Source of the DNA: Candidatus Cloacimonetes bacterium 4572_55
Lineage (GTDB): Bacteria; 4572-55
Reading direction: 5' to 3'
Length of the DNA stretch: 6,146 nt
Assembly: GCA_002084765.1 (NCBI GenBank)
Contig: NBMB01000091.1
Coordinates: 1-6,146 of the forward strand
The notes under the pieces are model-generated. The model saw nothing but the letters and a program-made list of their open reading frames with translations. It did no database searches and was not told the origin of the DNA. The position numbers were made by a program, and so were the translations under genes. Shown here piece after piece: positions 5,979-6,146 of the stretch (position 1 is its first letter; every line of letters begins with the position of its first letter).

Positions 5979-6146
5979 TTACCGTAACAATACCATCCTC
6001 TTATGCGCGGAACCCACCGTGGTTTCTAAATTATAAAAATAAACGCCGGACGCAACTTCGCTACCGTTGTTGTTCCGAGCGTCCCAGACAATCTGATACG
6101 ACCCGGCGGGCTGATTTGTATCCACAAGAGTGCGGATCAACTGGCC
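5979..6146 (-). CDS. C-terminal end of a protein with a FlgD-Ig-like / type IX-type sorting tail (5' end off the right edge)
   Basis: This frame enters from the right edge and encodes 55 residues before a TAA at 5979-5981. It opens with [15 protein letters not shown] and ends with ASGVYFYNLE and KRMVLLR. This is the second half of the beta-sandwich sorting tail whose first half lies at the left edge (residues 1626-1672 of the protease). Its first 41 nt are identical to bases 1-41, in the same frame. It is therefore either the true end of the protease gene, if the molecule is circular (total 1714 aa), or the end of a neighbouring gene with the same tail. Such tails direct export through the outer membrane and surface attachment or release. 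The terminator at 5932-5969 follows 9 nt after the stop. Confidence 0.88.
   Translation of the reverse strand, partial: GQLIRTLVDTNQPAGSYQIVWDARNNNGSEVASGVYFYNLETTVGSAHKRMVLLR
6106..6146. repeat. terminal direct repeat, right copy
   Basis: Identical to bases 1-41. Overlapping the two copies gives a 6105-bp circle in which the minus-strand frame entering here is the direct continuation of the protease frame leaving at base 1. Confidence 0.97.

Noticed and set aside
1-6146. Self-replicating small plasmid
   Set aside because: The ends overlap, but no replication initiator, origin repeats, relaxase or partition gene is visible, and one exported protease fills the sequence. A tandem array or assembly loop fits better.

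Overview
The window is dominated by one very long minus-strand gene for a secreted, multidomain M6-family metalloprotease. It starts at 5018 and is still open at base 1 (1672 codons plus 2 nt). The C-terminal tail, with its NPFNP motif and its VASGVYFY / KRMVLLR ending, is the FlgD-Ig-like / type IX-secretion-type sorting tail. Such tails are common in Bacteroidota and in FCB-group candidate phyla such as Zixibacteria, KSB1, Cloacimonadota, Marinimicrobia and Latescibacterota. The large modular architecture and the moderate base composition also suit an uncultivated FCB-type bacterium from a metagenome. Genus or phylum cannot be fixed from the sequence.

Layout, following the minus-strand direction. 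5979-6146: the last 55 codons and stop of such a gene. 5932-5969: a strong terminator made of a 38-bp perfect palindrome. 5019-5978: about 960 bp with no convincing intact gene. It holds a near-consensus promoter (5780-5808), a MITE-like element with 9-bp inverted ends and AATTG flanks (5591-5741), a terminator-like hairpin inside that element, and a strong ribosome binding site followed by a short frame with no ordinary start codon. 5169-5026: candidate promoters and the ribosome binding site of the protease gene. 5018-1: the protease gene, encoding signal peptide, propeptide, M6 catalytic domain with HEMFH, two copies of a 282-residue anchor-D-like plus MAM-like unit, two copies of a 120-residue anchor-D-like unit, two GWNMI...GYWLR repeats, and the sorting tail.

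The most striking structural fact is that bases 1-41 are identical to 6106-6146. Joining the ends through this overlap gives a 6105-bp circle in which the protease frame closes exactly: 5145 nt, 1714 aa plus stop. The overlap is k-mer sized. The window may therefore be a circularly closed contig, an assembly loop from a tandem array of such genes, or a contig bounded by a tail sequence shared between neighbouring paralogs. No replication or mobilisation gene is visible, so a self-replicating plasmid is not supported by the content.

There is no tRNA, rRNA or CRISPR array that I can recognise. The plus-strand open frames across the protease gene are shadows.
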